DNA of 64,000 nt from Parelaphostrongylus tenuis (Eukaryota; Nematoda; Chromadorea; Rhabditida; Metastrongylidae): assembly GCA_019055375.1 (NCBI GenBank), contig JAHQIW010000070.1, positions 184,113 to 248,112 of the forward strand, read 5' to 3'. Shown in pieces: positions 43,699-57,354 of the stretch (position 1 is its first letter; each line of letters starts with the position of its first letter). Below the pieces are notes generated by a model. The model was given only the letters and a program-made list of their open reading frames with translations. It searched no databases and was not told the DNA's origin. Position numbers and translations under genes: made by a program.

Positions 43699-44309
43699 AG
43701 GAATGTTGCTTGGTACAAAAGTAAATGCGGTTTCGCATCGTGACTTCAAAACAGGTCGGAAAGCAGTCGAGACAATTCGCAACATCAAGAACGAATCTGG
43801 AGCAGAAACTTCTTACAAACTTATAACTGAATAGTGATCCAGGTTCCGTAAAGGAGACAAATTCTAACAATGCATAGACCTCAATTACTTCTGTTCCAAA
43901 TTCGTTAAAGGTCAAGGAATAGCAGTAATCAAAACTGATCTCTTCAGATCACACGATATGATAAAGAAAGACCACCGTCGACCATTGTACGGTCGTTCAC
44001 CATTTGAAGCTACTAACAAGAGCATTCGCGGTTTCAGCACGACCTAGAACCGCAAGTACATCTAGATTTACCTAATAATGGGAAACTACGCTATAATGAG
44101 AAATTGTATACGAACGAAGAAACTTTGGAAATCAGAAAGAACCGAAAAATGAGAAAAAATATCAATGCACAAGGGACTTATGAGTTATCGAGACCACGAT
44201 TATACGCGAGAGATGCGTAAAGCAAAGTACTAATACGATTAGAAAGAGAGAAAAGGAAAAGAAGCACTAAACGGTAGGACAGATATAAAAATAAAAGAAG
44301 ATAAAGCTC

Positions 44310-44590
44310 TCGGCTTTGATCAATCCCTAAGGGATGCGCATTCGCTTTCAATTTTTAACTCAATTTGCGGTGATTTAACGCATGCCTGGTCTTTCCATAA
44401 ACCCGCGGTGGTCTGCCGCTGAACCGAGTCAGCGCCGCTTACCTCCCAGACAAGTCTCAGACCAGAGTGATACCAGTTTACCGACCCCGGAGGGATGGAT
44501 GGCTTGGTGAGCCATGAACGCGAGATCGAATCATTGACCTCGTATGCGACGCACACCACCTCTAATCACTGCACCACATGCGCTCAGGAT
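44310..44590 (+). repeat. SINE-like family 2 copy, well preserved
   Basis: Reads GCTTTGATCAATCCCTAAGG, GATGCGCATTCGCTTTCAAT, CCTCCCAGACAAGTCTCAGA, TACCGACCCCGGAGGGATGG and GCGAGATCGAATCATTGACC, and ends with CACCTCTAATCACTGCACCA. The tRNA-like promoter part is at the 3' end in reverse. Confidence 0.75.
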
Positions 44591-44599
44591 AGATAGATA

Positions 44600-46780
44600 T
44601 AACAACAAAACTAAAAAAAGATGCGGAAATGATGCATTGAATAGAAGCATTGATCGTGCTGTCACACAGCTGGGCGAAAGCCAGCATCATTGGTCTTGGT
44701 CCTCATAAACTTCCCTGCCATCATTGCTGAAGTGATAGCCGATAATCGACTAATTCTTATTTCATGGTAGACATGGAGGAGTTCTCTATGGTCGCTTCAA
44801 TCAAGAAATGATCGAAAATTACAACAGAAGAAGAAAGTTTTTTTATGTCTCCACAGTCAACGCAACATCTCGCCACCGTGCGCTGTGATTCCAGAATGTA
44901 ATGGATTAGCTTGAGCAACAGATTGAAATAGACTCTGCGTAAGTTCAATCTTCCTTTTGAAGAAAAATCCCCCATAAGCCTTTAGTTAAATACAATGAAA
45001 AAAATCCTGTAAGTACTTTTTGATATTCGGCAAGGTTAAAATGGTTTGATTAGATTCATCCACTTGTCATGGTGTCATCTCTCGTTGTATCGTCCATGAT
45101 GTTTCAACATCAATTTTCCATTGGTTTCTCGAACTTTTTATAGATTTTGATAGCCTCTTGGAACAAGGATATGAAAAGAGATTTTATTAGAAGCGAAAAA
45201 TTAGTCGAACAGTATTTGTGTAGAGACCATGAGATACTCAGAAATCTCGTACTTCGATAAAAGGGGAAAAATTTGTCATTTTTTAGGTAAAAGCTTGTTG
45301 AAAGTGCATGATTTTTAGAAATTGATTAGTAAAACCCAATATAATTATTTAGCAGTGGTTTGGACATGATCAACTTCGTGTAGTACAACAATTCCTAAAA
45401 ATTCTTATCCTTGTTTCAATGTTGTAATTATAACACGTTTTCACTAATATTGAAGTGTTTCGAAATCGCTATGTCAATTAACAAACAACTTATACGTCGT
45501 GACTGATGAGGAAAATCAGAAATCTCACAGTGAAATTTGGTTATATGTACTTTAGTGGATTATAGAATTATTCGTATGTTGAAGTGCGATGCGATAGAGA
45601 GGAGGGTGTAGTACAATTATCCCACGCGAAGGGTTCAAGAAACTAATGAGAGGTTTCTCATTTGAGAGACTCGCTCCAATTTTTATGCATTACGACGGAA
45701 TTCACCGATCATATCGTGATGTCATGATGTTATCTATTATAAAAAAGGACAAAAAAGCTATAGCAAGATGTGATCCCGTCTGTGTGCCTCAAATGAATGG
45801 ATGGTATTGCGCAAGTGTGGTGTGCAACAGAGACAAAGCTCCACTAATACATGTTCGCAATGCTTAATGATTAACAACGTTAGGGGTAAAGAATGAGTGA
45901 GTAAAGAAATACGTTGCTGTAGTAAAGCCATTCTGCACTTGTTCTGTGGGCTTAGCGAGTTGTAGAAGCAAATGACAAAGTTTCTCACTAATTTCAAGGA
46001 AATTTTGTTATGTTGGTAAAAGACCCTTTACTTTGACTTCGATGGACTTCTTCACAATCGTACTTTTCTTTTAGTTATTCAAAAAGGATTAAATTTTATG
46101 AAACTTCATGGCCATTTTCCACAACTTTTATTATAGCACATATCGAGATTTCAAAAAAGAGTGCATACATTTTATTACCTGTCAAAAATTCATTCTTTCT
46201 AGTCACTTATTATTTATCAAATACATTGTCTAGTAGTGCAATAAGTGGAAGTTTGTCAATTAGGAGTACATTTTAGTCGTATATTATGGCTAAGACTTTT
46301 CGAGGAGACGCTTTTTTTTCTCCATAACCAACCTTAATTTGAAGCAAATTGCATTACTCGATTTAAAGCCTAGTTTAAGGTTTGGAACGATTGCATAAGA
46401 TTCATCATTCCAATCCGATGGAAAAGATTTTACAAAACGAGACACTGACATTTTATAAAAGACGTCATGGTGGCTATATTTTATGAAGTTATTGTGTTCA
46501 TATGAGCAGAAGACGTAAACAAATTTTGACGGCATTCACTAGTTATCAGAGGCAAACGGTGACATTATGGACAAATCTTCAGCCAGCTTCTTCAGTGATC
46601 ACAAATTCTGAAGAACAATCACATAATGCCACTTATGTCAATAAACTGCTATGATCGCTTTTGAGCAGCTTCATCTTCTTAACGTCAACAAAAGATAGAG
46701 CGAGTCAGAATCAATTATTTGACCCCATATTGCGTTGGTATGATTTTACAATGAGCTAAACAATGTAGAGTGGCATGCAA
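44600..46780. other. No assignable gene
   Basis: Short ORFs at 44757–44975 (-), 45646–45867 (+) and 46290–46535 (-) look mildly protein-like but show no family motif and no linkable neighbours. They may be decayed transposon parts. Confidence 0.35.
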
Positions 46781-46784
46781 AAAC

Positions 46785-46860
46785 ATATGCGCCAGCCCCG
46801 ATTCGAACCTAGATCTCACTCTTTCCGGGAGCGTGTGTTGATCCGTTGCACCACTATACA
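46785..46860 (-). repeat. tRNA-like repeat
   Basis: The - strand has the B box GGTTCGAATCGGG and upstream GTGGTGCAACGGATCAACAC. A decayed copy of the same SINE-like family. Confidence 0.6.
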
Positions 46861-47474
46861 CTATTGGATAGAGCGAGTCTCTGTTAGGATAATACCGTAA
46901 TTTGAATTTACACGAGTTTTTTCTTAGCACACTAGTTGGAGACTTTTCCATGAATATTGTAGATCAGTATGTGGAAAAATACAAGCAGAGACGTCGTTAA
47001 ATTTTTACAACGTTATTCAGTAGACATGTGAAATGACGGTCTTGAAAAGGACAGTGATGCTAATGATCTTCGATTTTTTCATTTTTGTAACCAAAAGTGC
47101 ACGAACTATAGATTACAGGCGATATGCGCCATTGATTTTTTCTTTGTCCAACATAGATTACTGTGAGAATAGTTTAGCATTATTCCTTTATTGACGAATT
47201 CTAACAATGATACCATGAAATTTCCCTTTCTATAATGAGTAGTTTCCTAAAAGCAAATCTACTTATAAATAACGATATTAACTTTTACTTACTGCTTGAT
47301 TTGCTTGAATTTGTCCATAATATTGCCTAACCAATTGATCAACAATCTGATTATTTTATTTCGGTATGTTTCTGACCAGCTTTATAATTTTACTACATAT
47401 TATTATTGCCATTGATATTTTCTATTTACTCTGCAAATTTATCATCACATTTTCAAAATAGTGCTTATCGCAGC

Positions 47475-47730
47475 ACTTCTAGCATGCAATTCGTTTCCTA
47501 GCATTCACCGTCTCTAATTCTTCGCACATTTCGCGTGTCGTTTCGACTGCTGCTAGCGGATTTCGTCTTCTTTCGGAATATCGTAGACTACTACTCAAGT
47601 CGAATCTTCTAGAAATCTCGAAGACAGAGGCTCTCCCAGGTGACTGTGAGAGAGTGGTAGGTAATTGGTCCAACGCAGTTTGCTTCGTGATAAATTTCTT
47701 GGTGACGTGCATCACTACCCACTCGGCCTC
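47475..47730 (-). repeat. Dispersed family 3 copy (partial)
   Basis: On + it reads CACTTCTAGCATGCAATTCG, TTTCGTCTTCTTTCGGAATATC, then TCCAGGTGAC-type and CACTCGGCC words. Same family as 50645–50840. Confidence 0.5.
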
Positions 47731-48379
47731 CACTTTTTGTTGTCGTTATATAGATATGCAATGTATATATACAAATATACAGATATTATCCTATTATTGC
47801 CGCCACTACCTATTATTTTTTGCTATATATTATTACCATTGGTACCACATAATTAAATTTTCACATTAGTATTTCCTTTATTGTACTCTTCAATTGCAAG
47901 TGAATTATACAGTTGTTATTATAGTACTTTATGTATGTAATATATAAAATAATGTGACTACTATAATATAATTCATGCATAATATATATTGTATGAAAAA
48001 CCGCTCCAGGATTTCGCAGCTAATATCGTCTTTGTTTTATATGTGGTTGCTGCTCTTCTAAGTGATAATGAAAAAGTTTTTGTGTAGAAAAAGAGCAAAT
48101 GCATCACTAATTTAGTCGCTTTTCCCTCCCTGATTCGTTCGTTCATCGTTAGCCTTTCGTTTTCTCATAATGTATTCACACGAAGCCAGCCAACGTACAA
48201 TGGAATAACATTACGTCGGACATGATGCTTTCAATTTCCGCTCAGAACTTGGAGAATAATTCAAAATAAAGGTAGCAGGAATTTGTTGCTATAGATGATA
48301 ATAGGGCATAATGAGAACATTGAGAGTGAAGATTAGCATCGGTGGAGATGTTGTTATCCGACACGTGTAGGTGAATGAA

Positions 48380-48428
48380 CACACTCACACACACACACAC
48401 ACACACATACACACACACACACACACAC
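48380..48428. repeat. (CA)n microsatellite
   Basis: About 48 bp of CA repeats with one T interruption. Confidence 0.95.
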
Positions 48429-48639
48429 TTCCCTACATAGCGCCGTATACATATAATGCATACACAAAGCGTAAAAAACTCAGTTGTATAGCTGAGCATT
48501 GTGCACACATACACATATATAGAATACTTTTAGCGCAACGAACTTAGATTTGTCTAGAGATAGAGGTTTATTAGGAAATGCATGCAGAAGCATAAACGTA
48601 TGTCACTCATGCGCACATGTATATGCCGACAATTAGTTA

Positions 48640-48765
48640 GAACTCTTTCCTCCGGAAAGGGTGAAATGCTGGTTCGATTTCCGCTTGAGGATCAAGATTT
48701 GCATAGCTCTCAGCATTATTGAATATGTAATTTTAACACCATGCCACAGCTAGAAGAGCAGTTGA
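48640..48765 (+). repeat. tRNA-like 3' half with hairpin tail
   Basis: GAAAGGGTGAAATGCTGGTT then CGATTTCCGC (B box) is followed by ACACCATGCCACAGCTAGAA and GAGCAGTTGAATGAA, the decayed tail hairpin. The A-box half is missing or diverged. Confidence 0.55.
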
Positions 48766-48799
48766 ATGAAGAATTCATGCTGATTACATAGATGCATAC

Positions 48800-49990
48800 A
48801 CACAACACATATATAAACAGCCGCATACGTATATACGCAAACTCACGCCCACACACATACACACTCAAATACATGCATACTTAATTTGGCTTATAAGTGT
48901 AACGCCAACGGTAAATAAAATGGGATGAGCATCGATTTTCGGCTTGTGATGTGCAGATGGTGGAAAAAAAATCATAATGAATTTATTATGAATCATCACC
49001 GTGCATTAAAAGGAGATCTGAACAACATTGACGGTACTTATTCGTTCAGCGACCGTAAACGATTTCTATTTATCCCAAAGAATCTATGGCAAAAAACTTG
49101 TGATCGATTGCAAAATTAAATCAGATACTGAATGATGCTCAACAAGTGAAATGTTAACACATAACGAACGATATAAATCTGTACATCCATACATGACGCC
49201 ATTAGAGACCGGTGTATGATATACACTCATCATTTTTTTTTCGATGATTTGTTTTGCGGCGCACTACTTTCGTAAAAGAGTTTTTTTATTTGTTCATTTG
49301 TAGAAAAATAGTAATCATAAGTCAATTAGAATAGGGAAATCAATATCCAGTTCATCATTTCCTAGAAACCCTTTGCTGAACAGGTACATTGATTGGCTAT
49401 TTGAAACAGTTAGGTGTTATCATTCTAATCCTTATGATGACTCGTGATTTATCGAAATGTGGGCATAAAAAAAGAACGCAGGCATGGCATAAAAAACAAA
49501 ATACATCTATAATGATAGCACTAATGTGTTTAAATGTGGATCACAGTAGCATACTGTGAGTGGTAGCATACATGTTACTCAATTCATAGAATGATAGAGG
49601 AATGCATCTTCTACAAATCCACCATGTTCTAATCGATATAACTTCTTAGTTGTCGAAAAATTACGGCTTAGCATCAAAAAATTATTGCGATTTCAAGCGA
49701 CAGGGTCGTTAAGCGTGTCTGATGTGTCGGCCCACTCTGTACTTATGCACACTATGATGTAAATAAGTAAAGTAATCACAGCTTACAAAGCAGTTTTGGA
49801 AACCCTCCGATCTTTTTCCAAACCCTTTGCCCTCTTTGCAGACCGACCAATGGAACGGCGATCTGAAGAAATCAGTTGGACGTAACCTTATTACTTACCG
49901 GTCACTCAATATTACTGATTTCTACGTACAGGAATTCTTTATTTTACCACTTCTGTAGCAGTTTTCTGAAGCTATAACTATATTTCTAAA
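48800..49990. other. No gene seen
   Basis: AT-rich with scattered CACACA tracts near 48790–48880. The ORF 48925–49119 has no motif and no splice context. Confidence 0.4.
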
Positions 49991-50004
49991 ATTCTTGAGT
50001 AATA

Positions 50005-50195
50005 TGCAAAATTCTGGAGTTCAGTACGCGTTTCACCCATACCGGAAGCGTGTGCTAATTGCTGCATTACAAAGTACCTTGCTCTGCTATCACTCAACCT
50101 GCGAAACAAGGTAACAAAGCTGTCAGCGGGTTTGTTTGGACATATCGGTATTGAAACCAGTTAGGCTAGCAACAGTTAGATATATATCTCTTTGC
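50005..50195 (-). repeat. Decayed tRNA-derived SINE-like unit
   Basis: TTTCACCCATACCGGAAGCG then TGTGCTAATTGCTGCATTAC is the - strand tRNA-like part. The spacer words GCTGTCAGCGGGTTTG and ATATCGGTATTGAAACCAG follow at 50118–50160. Confidence 0.5.
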
Positions 50196-50644
50196 GAACG
50201 GCTTCACTTTCGGCTGGCAGGCGGCTCGGACGGCTACGAAGCAGGGCTGCCGGCGCCTGCTTTAAGACTAATGTGGTAGTTTCCCATCGAAGTTTATACT
50301 TTCCGTCAAAAAATGGGATTCCTTTGTTAATAAATGGTCACATATAATAGAGTAACCTCAATAAAATATTTCTATTAGAAATAACCCGATTTCTCCATTT
50401 GACATCCACATTTTCAATGGGAAAAGTCAAGTATTTATAAGAGGGCCGTATTTGGACCCTTACCGAACATTTCTATGGTATTCAATTCAAATTTACCCAC
50501 AAATCGACCAAGTTATTTTTTATTCCTTCCAGTTTTCATATACGTTAGTGCATATAGTACTCAAAACTCACACTACTGGCTGGAAATTTTTTACTTTTTA
50601 GCACTTTATTTGATCCGTCATCACAATGTTTTTCTTCACTTGCG

Positions 50645-50840
50645 GATCCCAGTATTTCTAGCATTCAATTCGTTTTCCGCCTTTTTCTTGAGCGGCGCAG
50701 AATGGTGGTTGAACTAGTCTCCTTACAATCCCGAGTATAGCTTGCTGTGGCTTTCCGTAAACGTGTTGTTGACTGCCTGAGAGAGGTGGGGGGTGGAGCT
50801 CTGAGCGACGAACATCACAACCACTCGGCTACGGCGTCCC
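50645..50840 (-). repeat. Dispersed family 3 copy
   Basis: On + it reads CCCAGTATTTCTAGCATTCA, GTCTCCTTACAATCCCGAG, CGTAAACGTGTTGTTGACTG and AACATCACAACCACTCGGCT. Confidence 0.65.
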
Positions 50841-51379
50841 CGGCTGGAAATTGGAAAACAATTTATAGTTTGTCAAAAAAAATGCTACTTATTGCGTGAG
50901 ATCTCAGTTCATCGATAATTCAACATTTTCTGAATTTTAAGTACACTCCAGACTCCCACTTTTCATGTCAATGCGTAGTTTCGTTCGAATTATTTATTCA
51001 TAGCTATGATATACGAAGAAGATGGAGGTATAGCGGTTCTTTCCCGTTATCTCCACCCTATCTGAGTCTTTTGATAAAAACGTACTTTTTACCTTTGGAA
51101 GAATATCTTTATTCGATAACTAAAATCAAGTGAATTTGAATGACCTATTCTATTTTGCCCTCGGAATATCAAGCGCTTTACAGAAAGACCCCCGACGCGA
51201 TGGTCCGATTTCTTCACGAAAAGCACAGAAGAAAGATGTGGTGCTCAACGAATCCCTAGAGCGACGGCGACCCACTGGACTACTCTTGCAAGCGTTAGGA
51301 AGAATGGAAGTGTCGCTGCTGCCCGCTCGAGCCACTCGACAATCGACGGGATGACAGGTGATACAGGTAATCTTTTTTC

Positions 51380-52300
51380 TCAAAAGGCCTGTTTTTTTGC
51401 GCTATAACAGTTGAAATAAGATTTTTTGCATCCTATCATTTCTCGCTGGATAAAGTTTTTTCGTAAGCATTTTCTATTCACTAAATATAGCTCTAGGAAT
51501 CTCAACAGTGTACTTGTTTAAGAAAAGTCTCCTTGTAGCGCTGTGATAGCCGAAAGAATATTAGATTTCGGAAATTTGGTTCACTTGCGATGTCAGCATC
51601 CTCATTTGACCTCTTGAGAAAAAGGCTTTTCTTATTCTTTTGAGAGTTTCGAGAATTGCTTGATAGTTGAAACCTCGTTGAATCTGAATGTATGCTCTTA
51701 GTCAGAATAATCTTCTTAATAGATTATAACAGCAAAAATAAAAATACCTTTTACTTTTAAGCATTTCTTAATCAACGAAGCTTTTTCGCTAGACTTTTGG
51801 AAATTTTTGGATAGTTCAAATCTCGAATAGTCCCCTCGTAACTTTGTTTTTGGAAACAACTTCTTGTTGTACTGTAGAGTTAAGAGAAGATTACGTTTCG
51901 CAGTTAATCGGTTTGTTGCAAAGAGCGCGGTGAGTTGGGACCAATGTGATGAAATTCCACCCTTTGGAGTGCGAAACCCAATACTGTTTTAACTGTTACA
52001 GCGCTCTACAGCGCTCCAAAGTCTTTTCCAAAAATCAACTACGTTTTTTGAATTGTTGAGATTGGCGCAATCTAACGGTTATTGTCTTTTTATAGAAAAA
52101 TTTTATCCTGCGAGTAATCTTCAGGTGTGAAACAAAATTTCATTACGACTGTTACAGTGCAATAAGTAAGCCATTTGAGGAATAAGATATACCGCCCAAA
52201 TTTGCTTGTTTTTAGCTATTGAATTTCATCAATAGTTTGATAAGAATAGGTCTTTCTAGAAAAAACCAAGGGCTCACGCGCAAACCTTGAAATGCGATAG
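51380..52300. repeat. Degenerate satellite, family S
   Basis: Phrases AAAAGGCCTGTTTTTTTGCG then CTATAAC (51385), CTCCTTGTAGCGCTGTGATAG (51529), AAAAAGGCTTTTC (51618), TTGTTGTACTGTAGAG (51865) and TTACAGCGCTCTACAGCGCTC (about 51998). Spacing is irregular, about 120–150 bp. Confidence 0.5.
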
Positions 52301-52857
52301 CATGCGACAGAAATTATTTATATAAGTAAGGATTTTCAAAACAGTTCAGCGTTATTGCTCCTATAAATATGTACAGAAGTACTTCCTATGATAATTCAAG
52401 TCATTTTCAGCGAGAAAGTTTATAAGTGATCCGCTTTGAATTTATTACGAGTACGCATTACGCATTACGATTGCAAAACGTCATGGTTGATTTAATATTG
52501 AAACGTACTCTACAATTGTTTTCAAACAACAATTAAGTATTAGAATTAGAATTTTCCAAGCTATAGATTGACTTTAAAAAAACTATGCAGATAAGACAAA
52601 ATGTTCAATAACAGCTGGGAATATGATCCTTTTCGCAAGTTTATAGCTTTTTTCTTTGAATAAGACAGATCTTCAACAGATTAGCGTTAATCTTGCTGAA
52701 ATCATTCATGCAAGAGCCTCATTAGCGATATTTTATCATGTTTTGGTGATCATGTTTATTGACTTAAACCGCATTTGTATTAGAGCGCGCACCACTCTTC
52801 ATAACAGTCCGAACGTCGCGCCCAGCTGAGGGTTATAATGACCCACAGTGGCTGCAA

Positions 52858-52905
<48 letters not shown>

Positions 52906-53150
52906 CCAAAAAATTCATTATTTTACCGCTTTTGTAGCAGTGCAGAACTTTTTTCATAAGCAAATGTATACTTCAACCAACACTACGATTGGACGGTTCT
53001 GGTCGAGAACATATACAGAGAAAAATTACATCATTGCGAGTTCAACGTTCTACTTACAACGAAATGTCACTCAACATTTATAAACACGATTTCATAACAC
53101 ATCGTGCGATTCTGTTCTTCCCATCAGTTCTTGAGATGTAACAGTTTAAT
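52300..53150. other. No gene; AT microsatellite inside
   Basis: Holds an (AT)n tract at about 52862–52902 next to a TTTTACCGCTTTTGTAGCAG word (52921–52940) that resembles the SINE tail hairpin. Otherwise unassigned. Confidence 0.5.
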
Positions 53151-54080
53151 TATTTTCTGTTAGACGGCGACAAATGAAGTAACAATCCCTCACGCTGAAT
53201 ATAAATTTTCTATTGTACTTTTAGTCATCATACGAGAGCTCAATCTCTTGCTATTGCGCTATGTGGTCTTTTTAAAAAAGTCTTTTTAACTTCAGCAAAA
53301 AGGAAACCTTTGTGTTTCTCAAATTTATGTTTCTTGCAATACAGAGCTCTTCCTTTAAACTATTAGTGATCATTTGATCGTAAGATTCATCCACTCCAGC
53401 GCTATGCTTAATTTCTGGAGAGAGCGTTTCACTGCAGTGTAACAGGGAAAATAAAATCGAGCCTAGCATATTCAGCGTGCTTGTTTACCGGCTGATCAAC
53501 GCTCGAGGTGCCTGGTAGCCACAGATTTGATACAGCGGTCCGCCATCGGTCGATTGAGTTGGCGTGTCGCATGTAAAGCGCGACATATCATTCAAATGGG
53601 GATTTTTTTTTCTCCGCTTCGAAGGAAACTTCAGATAAAACGAATGGCTCTGATTCCACGATATTTCCTCCACATGTTAATATGCTTCTCGTGCTTTGAA
53701 CGAAGTGATAGTAAAATTGCTTGCCGATGTAAAACATGATTTTATTTTGAACTTTACAGAGTTATAGAAGGATGTTTTCAAAATAGGCCATGCAGCGTAA
53801 TAGCCAGGAATTCAAGCTTTCGAATGACTACTAACACTATTTTGAAAAAGTCCTGTCCAGCGAAGGGGTCGGAACCTCATTTATCGCTGTCTAACAGAAA
53901 AGAACCTTTGTTTGAGTATTCCTAAGCTCAATCATCTATGCCATGAACATAGGCTATCATCTTAATGTCGTTAGATCAACTGGAAGTTGAGTGTTAGATC
54001 TCCTATAAGAACGTTGGACTGTTCCGCGAATTATGCTCAAACGTATAACTTACGAAAAATGCCTCTTGGAAAAAGGAGTT
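53150..54080. repeat. Degenerate satellite, family S
   Basis: Parallel to 22.9–23.3 kb: AACTATTAGTGATCATTTGAT (53358) with ACTATTAGTAGTCATCTGAT (23043), GGAAAATAAAATCGAGCCTA (53447) with GGGAAAATAAGATCGAG (23119), and TTTACCGGCTGATCAACG (53483) with TTCACCGGCTACTCGACA (23157). So these two blocks are copies of one longer unit. Confidence 0.55.
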
Positions 54081-54099
54081 TTTCTGGCATCAGTAAAGC

Positions 54100-54297
54100 T
54101 TATTGATGATGATGGCACAATGTGGAACTCAGTGACAGCAGGGTGGTTGTTCGCACGACTAAGAAGTGTCTGATAGCTGCATCAAGCTCTTTGCGATAGT
54201 CATCCTGATTCATAAACGCAGTCATAGATACGTTTACGACTGCAGCCCGCCCGAAGATTTCGCAAATCGAAAGGATTCTCTCGATTTTGTCTCGCAT
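54100..54297 (-). CDS. Unassigned exon-like ORF
   Basis: The - strand reads MRDKIERILSICEIFGRAAV, VNVSMTAF and DDYRKELDAAIRHFL, helical with coding-like composition. It ends in a His-rich tail at a stop. No family recognised. It may be one exon of a gene with 54387–54500. Confidence 0.25.
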   Translation of the reverse strand: MRDKIERILSICEIFGRAAVVNVSMTAFMNQDDYRKELDAAIRHFLVVRTTTLLSLSSTLCHHHQ

Positions 54298-54386
54298 TTC
54301 TGTGTGTTTTTTGAGACTACAGGTAGTTTCTTATTGGTTACGATACGCAGAAGCAGCGCTGCTGTAAAGGATTCGAAAGTTGACAT

Positions 54387-54500
54387 TTAACACGAGGATG
54401 AATAACAAGGGTCATTGGTGGGTTCAATATCGAATTGTGCCCCTAGACCACTTCCATTGACGATTGATGGTTGATAGCACTGTACAGCTGGAACATCTGA
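54387..54500 (-). CDS. Unassigned exon-like ORF, possible terminal exon
   Basis: After a CTTTCTCTCAG acceptor (complement at about 54500–54510) the - strand reads VPAVQCYQPSIVNGSGLGAQ then FDIEPTNDPCYSSSC and stops. Good acceptor and protein-like text, but no recognisable family or neighbour. Confidence 0.25.
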   Translation of the reverse strand, partial: SDVPAVQCYQPSIVNGSGLGAQFDIEPTNDPCYSSSC

Positions 54501-54599
54501 GAGAAAGGTAGAGAAAAAGTATCTGTTGGTGTAGTGGATGTCAGATGAGCTCACGGAAAGGGTGAACAAGTGAACATGAACACGAACCCCAGCAAAGGT

Positions 54600-56190
54600 T
54601 TCGAGCTTTGCTTACTTAGGTGTCTTTGCCATCAATGGGTGAATCTTTATTGTGTGCAGTAGTTCAATACCTGGAAACGTCTCAACATTGTAAAGAACCA
54701 AAGAAGTGAGCAGCTCAGATCTTTCAAATATTAGAAAATTGACTAGTGAGTATGCGTGATAATAAAAGCACGGTGCCACCTACTCTCAGTTAATCAAATA
54801 GAAGACTCAGTAAATTGAAGTGTGTTGTAAAGAATTAGTTTAAAAAAAAAAAGGAAAAGAGGAGTACCATATGTTCTTTGAAGTAAATTTGTCGTTGTTA
54901 ATTAGTCTTTAGTCAGTTATTATTAAATATATGTACTATGCCGATAAGTGAATGACGTAGAAAATTGTCATCAACTCTTTCTCGCTGTATTGACTTCAGG
55001 CTTGAATGCCGTTTCAATTAAATGCTTGACTTAAAGTGTAAAAATATCCAATCAAGTAGTCGCATTTGCAATATTGACGTTGGCTACAACGGATATTCTA
55101 AGAGATTTGTGAATAACATGGCTTTTATAAGAGTCATGCAGCTGATCATTTTCAGTTAACGTATTATTACTCTACAATAATCATCCATTAAGTACTGAAA
55201 ATGAATTTCTGATTGTATAACGACAGTGAAAGGTTATATTCACGACAGAGAATCCAAAGATAGCCTATCACTGCAGATTCAGCAACTCGATAAGTTTAGT
55301 TGCAATTTCATACGAATACGACCGTGCTGGGATTAGCTGAGCAGTGAAACTCTTGTAAGGAGCTTCCCTATCTTGTCCTATCGTTAAGCATTTTTGTCAA
55401 TGTTGCACTAGTTAAAAATCTTCTACTAAACGCGAATAGATAGAATTCTGCCGATGCAGTCACATAATAGAGGAAATCTCCTCCATAGGTCTCTAAAGGG
55501 TGTTTCACTTTGTAGAATCCTTGATGGAATCTTACCTTTTACCTTATAGCCACATTGATTGACTGGAAAATTTTTTTAGAATTTTGGACTTCTTCTCTAT
55601 GAATTTCTGACCTTATTTTCTGCCTGAATCATTATTAACGGATGAGAGGAAGTTACTAGGAAGGAATGATTGTGAGTTCTCAAACACCACGAGTTTCATA
55701 TTTTGCTTATCTTAGCAGTGCTAGGTTATATCTAACTCTATACAGCTTCAATAGAACAACCAATGGCGAATTTCATGTCACAGTCGATCCACAAAAATAT
55801 AGCAGTAAAATAATACTGAAAAAATGTGAATACTGATCGTAAACTAATAATAGGTTGTAGAGGAAGTTCTTTTGTTATTTCAAAATGCATAGAAAATATT
55901 TATTTGTGCACCGATCGAGCTCAAAAGGGACAAATCAATAGTCGTAGTAGTCTCCTTCCACATCAACACAATTCAGCCACATATCCGATGCGAATGTCGA
56001 AGGCGACCCCTTTAACGTCACTCGTCACAATGTGTTTCAAGAACATCTGTCACTACTGTAGCGCTCGAACAATCGAACTCAGGCAATCGTTTTCCCGTTG
56101 ATCCAGTCAATTCGTGTGAGACCCATTTGGACCACAAGCATTTTTTGTCGGTCTCTTAAGAGAATGTGCTGAATCGTCATTACAATAAGT
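54600..56190. other. No gene seen
   Basis: AT-rich, with only short ORFs (55826–56101). No repeats of the named families were recognised. Confidence 0.35.
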
Positions 56191-56198
56191 CAAACTCG

Positions 56199-56961
56199 TC
56201 AACTAACACTTGACAACTCATCGACGGATCTTCTAATTCGTTTGACGACCTCGGCGATCTGGTCGTCTTCTCTCTTGACTTGTCGGTCACTCAGTCCCTT
56301 TTTCACGAGATGTCGTGAACCAGCGCTGAGCTTTACGAACATCGCAGATTTTGTCATTACACCTTGCAGATTTGTAAAAGCCCTCAAAAGCGTTGACACC
56401 CAATTGATAGCGGAATGGGATCAGGATTTCTTCTCTGACAGTTCCATCCTGAAGGCAGCGTTGACAGATGGTATATAGTTAGATGCGCAAGAAAACGAGC
56501 TTCCTGATGAGCTCATACTCGCACAAAATACATATGCAATAGAAACAGTAATAATATTAGAGCTAGTGCGACAATAGATTGGTAGCATAAAATAGCATTG
56601 AAGTAGTATAAAAAGAGCACCTACACAAAATGACCATTGGCAGTGTGATGAAATACGGAGAATATTACTTCGCAACCAAAGATTTGTTAGAGTTACAGGA
56701 TTATGTCAATGAAAAAACTGACCAGCAGAAGTGTTTGCATGAGTTTACCAACTTGATAATACTTTCTATAGTCATGATGAAGTTTGAAGAGCTATTAACG
56801 AGGGTGAGAACAGATGACGAGGAGGTGAAGTAAGCCGCTAGAGGATGGGTGAAGTGTTGTGCAATGGAAATCGAAGACGTCAAAGATGGAAGGCGATCTA
56901 TGAGCAGAAATGCGACTGCTAAGCAACAAATACACATACGCACAAACGATGCAGCATGCAT
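56199..56961. other. Exon-like region, strand unresolved
   Basis: Both strands are open in parts. On -, 56199–56399 reads HLVKKGLSDRQVKREDDQIA and a - ORF from 56961 begins with a signal-like MHAASFVRMCICCLAVAFLL. On +, an ORF from 56630 begins MTIGSVMKYGEYYFATKDLL with TATAAAAAG about 30 bp upstream. I could not build a phase-consistent gene on either strand. It may be a decayed or fast-evolving secreted-protein gene. Confidence 0.3.
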
Positions 56962-57354
56962 AATGTCGTGACTGACGGAGAATCAGAGAATCGGATGACG
57001 TCGATCAGAGCGTATGTGTGTGTGCATAGGGCGGAGTGATAGTCGCCACGCCTCATTGCCATCAGTGACGGCAGACATCAGTCGTTTAAGCAGACGGAAT
57101 CATATTTCAGTACAATAAGTGCACAAATTCATAAAGCAAAAAAAGGGTGTCTTAGACTGAAATCTGAATTAATGGCGAATCATAGTTACAGAGACCAGAT
57201 GGCAGAGTTTGCCAGAACAAATCTAAATAACTTGTATTTTGAACGACAAAACTGTGATACTGCGATGAAGTAGCGGCTATAAATGGTTCAATGTTCATAT
57301 TATCAAAATTTACTTCCAGTGGATAGAAGAAAGACAGAAAGTAGAGCACAAACT

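Noticed and set aside
51130..51383. Overlapping + and - ORFs of 74 and 77 residues as genes
   Set aside because: No splice context and no motif. They look like a repeat fragment open on both strands.
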